Assembly (NCBI GenBank): GCA_036384915.1 | Contig: DASVLJ010000044.1 | Location: forward strand, 1-64,000 | From: PKWO01 sp036384915 | GTDB lineage: Bacteria; Pseudomonadota; Gammaproteobacteria; Burkholderiales; Burkholderiaceae_D | Length of the DNA: 64,000 bases | Reading direction: 5' to 3' | In this document: positions 61,886 to 64,000 of the stretch, piece by piece | Numbering within the stretch: position 1 is the first letter of the stretch | Layout of the letters: every line of letters starts with the position of its first letter | Made by a program: the position numbers and the translations under genes | Notes under the pieces: model-generated | Databases searched by the model: none | What the model saw: the letters and a program-made list of their open reading frames with translations, nothing else | Told to the model about the DNA's origin: nothing

Positions 61886-63462
61886 TGGGTGCGGATCCAG
61901 CGCAGGTAATTGGTATAGCGCTGATGCAGGTACTTCAGCTTCAGCATGTCGTCATACAGGTGGCCGTAGAGTTTCTGGCCCTTGGCCCAATCGCTCAGCA
62001 ATTGCTCGATGCGGTTCAGCCGTGCGCGCACCTCCTGCTCGGACAGGCCGGACAAGCCGCGTTCGAACTCGGCTGACAAGGCCGCCACCGGGTCGTCGCG
62101 GTCGCGTCCCAGGCGCAGGAATTCGCCGCAGGCCTGGTCGAACAGCGTGCGCAGCCAGCTCAGGCGGTCGTGGCGGTATACGCCGTGGCCGGGCTGCTCG
62201 AAAAACGGCGCATCATGGTCGGGCGACAGGCGCTGGTAAAACACGAAGGGCAGGATCTGCCGCACGTCTTCCAGCGCGACTTCGCCCTGCCCGCGGAAGT
62301 AGGCCAACGCCTTGGCGAACATCAAAAGCGAAAAGATCGCGCGCACCGACAAGCCGTTCCTGGTCTGGCAGCCCAGATCCTTGAGGCGGTCGCGCCCGTC
62401 GTCTTCGGTGGCGACGCTGTGCCAATCCCGGCCGCCCAGGCGCACTGTGTCTTTGGTCTTGTATTCGAACTGGGCGCTGCCCGGTTCGCAAAATTCGAAC
62501 TGGCTGACGAAAAATTCGATACGGCGCAACACGTCTTCCGGAATGCCGACCGCGCGGATTTCTTCCACCATGCGGGCGACTTCCTCCTCGGAAAAGACGA
62601 TCTGCGGCGGCATCATCTCCTCCGGCCGGACGTTTTCTTCCAGGCGCGCCAGCAGCTCGCTCATGAAGCGCGGGTTGAACGGCAAGGCCTGGGCCACCAC
62701 GTCGATGCGGTCGCGCAGGGCTTCGATCACTTGATAGGTGCCGCCGCCGGCATCGTCGTTGGCCGTCAGGTACCAGGCCGCTTCGGGACATTCGTAGATG
62801 TGGTTCAGCAGTTCGGCGTAGTTGTCGCCCAATACCGTCAGCAGGGCGCTTTGTGTGCGCGTGGGAATGCGGTTGTACTCGTCGATGATCTTGACCCGCA
62901 TCGGCAGCCAATTACGCCAGGCGATGCGTATCTCGTCCATCGATTGGGCACCGACTAGGTCGGCCGGCATGGGATTGCCCAGCAGGTCGGCCACGGTCAT
63001 CTGCGGATGGCCGTGCTGCATGGCGCGGCGCGTATCCTTGAGCGAGTGGCCGGCCAGGAGCGACATCAAGACCGCGCTGGCGGTTTTGCCGCGGCCCGGC
63101 CCGCCCAACAGCAGGCACTTGCTGCGCGTGGCGAAGGTCAGCAGGGGAATCAGCACGAAGCTCGAATAGCTCTGCGCCGAAGGCAGCGTCAAGGCGCTGC
63201 GCGAACTGCCGACCGTGAAGGATTGCGGCGGCTCTTCGTTGTACTCGATGTCGTAATGCGGGCTGATGATGGCGGTGTTGACGATCCAGAAGTAAGCCTG
63301 GCGCAGCTTTTCGTCGAGCGGCAGGGCATCGGGCGATTGGCTCGCCTCGCCGGCGGCCAGCGGGCCGCGGTACAGGTCGGCGATGTCGAACTTGCGCAGC
63401 ACCGGCGCCTGCCGCGGATTGGTCGGGGTCTGGGAAAGGCGTTTGAAAAAATCCAGGGCCAT
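61882..63462 (-). CDS. MoxR-like AAA+ ATPase
   Basis: The 526-residue protein has a single AAA+ module: Walker A LLLGGPGRGKTAS (Lys126), Walker B VKIIDEYNRIP (Asp194, Glu195), sensor-1 WYLTANDDAGGGT (Asn235) and arginine-finger region EALRDRIDV. The N-terminal 100 residues and the C-terminal 200 residues are extra compared with a minimal MoxR. MoxR ATPases remodel proteins together with VWA partners, as in methanol dehydrogenase and CoxD/CoxE maturation. It is the first gene of the five-gene operon and starts 63463 bases into the window behind a weak ribosome-binding site. Confidence 0.9.
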   Translation of the reverse strand: MALDFFKRLSQTPTNPRQAPVLRKFDIADLYRGPLAAGEASQSPDALPLDEKLRQAYFWIVNTAIISPHYDIEYNEEPPQSFTVGSSRSALTLPSAQSYSSFVLIPLLTFATRSKCLLLGGPGRGKTASAVLMSLLAGHSLKDTRRAMQHGHPQMTVADLLGNPMPADLVGAQSMDEIRIAWRNWLPMRVKIIDEYNRIPTRTQSALLTVLGDNYAELLNHIYECPEAAWYLTANDDAGGGTYQVIEALRDRIDVVAQALPFNPRFMSELLARLEENVRPEEMMPPQIVFSEEEVARMVEEIRAVGIPEDVLRRIEFFVSQFEFCEPGSAQFEYKTKDTVRLGGRDWHSVATEDDGRDRLKDLGCQTRNGLSVRAIFSLLMFAKALAYFRGQGEVALEDVRQILPFVFYQRLSPDHDAPFFEQPGHGVYRHDRLSWLRTLFDQACGEFLRLGRDRDDPVAALSAEFERGLSGLSEQEVRARLNRIEQLLSDWAKGQKLYGHLYDDMLKLKYLHQRYTNYLRWIRTQ

Positions 63463-63827
63463 GTTGTCTCGTTATGTCTCGTTACGCTTCGTCGTCAATG
63501 TCAATTCGGCTTTGCGCGGCGCAGGCGGCGCGCCATGATCGCCCGATAGTATCGCAAAAGAGGCGCTGACGATGATTGATGCTTGCCAGGCCTTAATACA
63601 CGCCATCGGCCAGACCGGGCTTCGATATCGGCAGCAATGCGTTGCAATTTTTAAAATTACGCGACAAAAAATGCTTCAGCGCACCATACAGGAAGACCAA
63701 ACCTGAGGGGCACCAGCCGCTTCCGCTTCAAATTACTTATCTTTTTGATGGCTATTTACCGATTGTCGGCAAACTGGGAGAATATGTCTGCATCGTGACC
63801 AAGCGTCGATAAGACTGGATGTGCGCC
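63463..63827. other. 365-base divergent intergenic region
   Basis: It lies between the leftward AAA+ operon and a rightward gene that runs off the window, so it should hold both promoters. I see A/T-rich stretches near 63640-63680 and 63730-63770 but no clear operator, hairpin or small gene. Confidence 0.5.
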
Positions 63828-64000
63828 ATGGCTGAAACTCCCTTGCTCCTGATTGCCCGCCTCAATGCCCGGCTGCAGCCCATGCACCGCGGCGAGTTGT
63901 TCGAAGACCCGCTGGAAGAAGCGATGCAAGCCGAAAATATCGGCAACGTGACCGGCGGCGGGTCACAGTTCGGCGCGACGCGTGAAATCCAGTGTTGCGA
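63828..64000 (+). CDS. unrecognised protein, 3' truncated by window edge
   Basis: An ATG at 63828 opens a frame that stays open for 57 codons to the window end. It begins MAETPLLLIARLNARLQPMH and continues with RGELFEDPLEEAM and NVTGGGSQFG. The pattern looks like real coding sequence. There is no signal peptide. I do not recognise a family with a known function. It is divergent from the AAA+ operon and could share its regulation. Confidence 0.6.
   Translation, partial: MAETPLLLIARLNARLQPMHRGELFEDPLEEAMQAENIGNVTGGGSQFGATREIQCC

Overview
The window looks like chromosome of a betaproteobacterium of the Burkholderiales, most likely an Oxalobacteraceae (Massilia/Herbaspirillum/Herminiimonas relatives). 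This is inferred from the conserved blocks dnaX-ybaB-recR and xseA / exbB-exbD-lpxK-Trm112-kdsB-adk, the GC-rich coding sequence and the style of the proteins; no rRNA or tRNA is present to fix the taxonomy.

Layout. 1-36.9 kb is mostly housekeeping or ordinary accessory genome: DNA replication and repair (dnaX end, ybaB, recR, xseA), a CoA transferase, a PaiB-type protein, transaldolase, a thioesterase, a chemoreceptor, a chitinase-like lipoprotein, a DUF748 envelope protein, the lipid A/Kdo block, a proton-pumping pyrophosphatase, an SDR dehydrogenase behind a clear promoter and palindromic operator, gamma-glutamyltranspeptidase, a patatin, barstar, purN, an rRNA cytosine methyltransferase, an MscS channel and a fatty acid desaturase. 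Within it, 23.8-28.3 kb forms a signalling cluster: a LuxR-type receptor with two C-terminal helix-turn-helix domains, a perfect lux-box-like inverted repeat in its promoter region, a Crp/Fnr regulator overlapping an HDOD-like gene, and a FeeM-like N-acyltransferase.

37.2-57.0 kb is an accessory island encoding a type IV secretion system. The rightward block runs virB7-8-9-10-11-1-2-(broken virB3)-virB3-virB4-trbM-like-virB5-like-virB6-lipoprotein. The leftward block runs candidate immunity protein, class 3 lipase, coiled-coil membrane protein, a protein with an XVIPCD-like C-terminus, then virD4. VirB7 carries an N0-like domain, VirB8 has a long Pro-rich tail, two proteins have Gln-rich C-termini, and no relaxase or integrase is present. 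Together this points to the bacteria-killing Xanthomonas-type T4SS (X-T4SS), not conjugation.

57.1-63.5 kb is a leftward five-gene operon with translationally coupled junctions: MoxR-like AAA+ ATPase, an unrecognised 342-residue protein, a combined HExxH metallopeptidase/von Willebrand A protein, an unrecognised helical 186-residue protein, and a phenylacetate-CoA-ligase-like adenylating enzyme. I recognise the parts but no described pathway that uses this set, and it is the best candidate here for an undescribed system. The window ends inside an unrecognised rightward gene.
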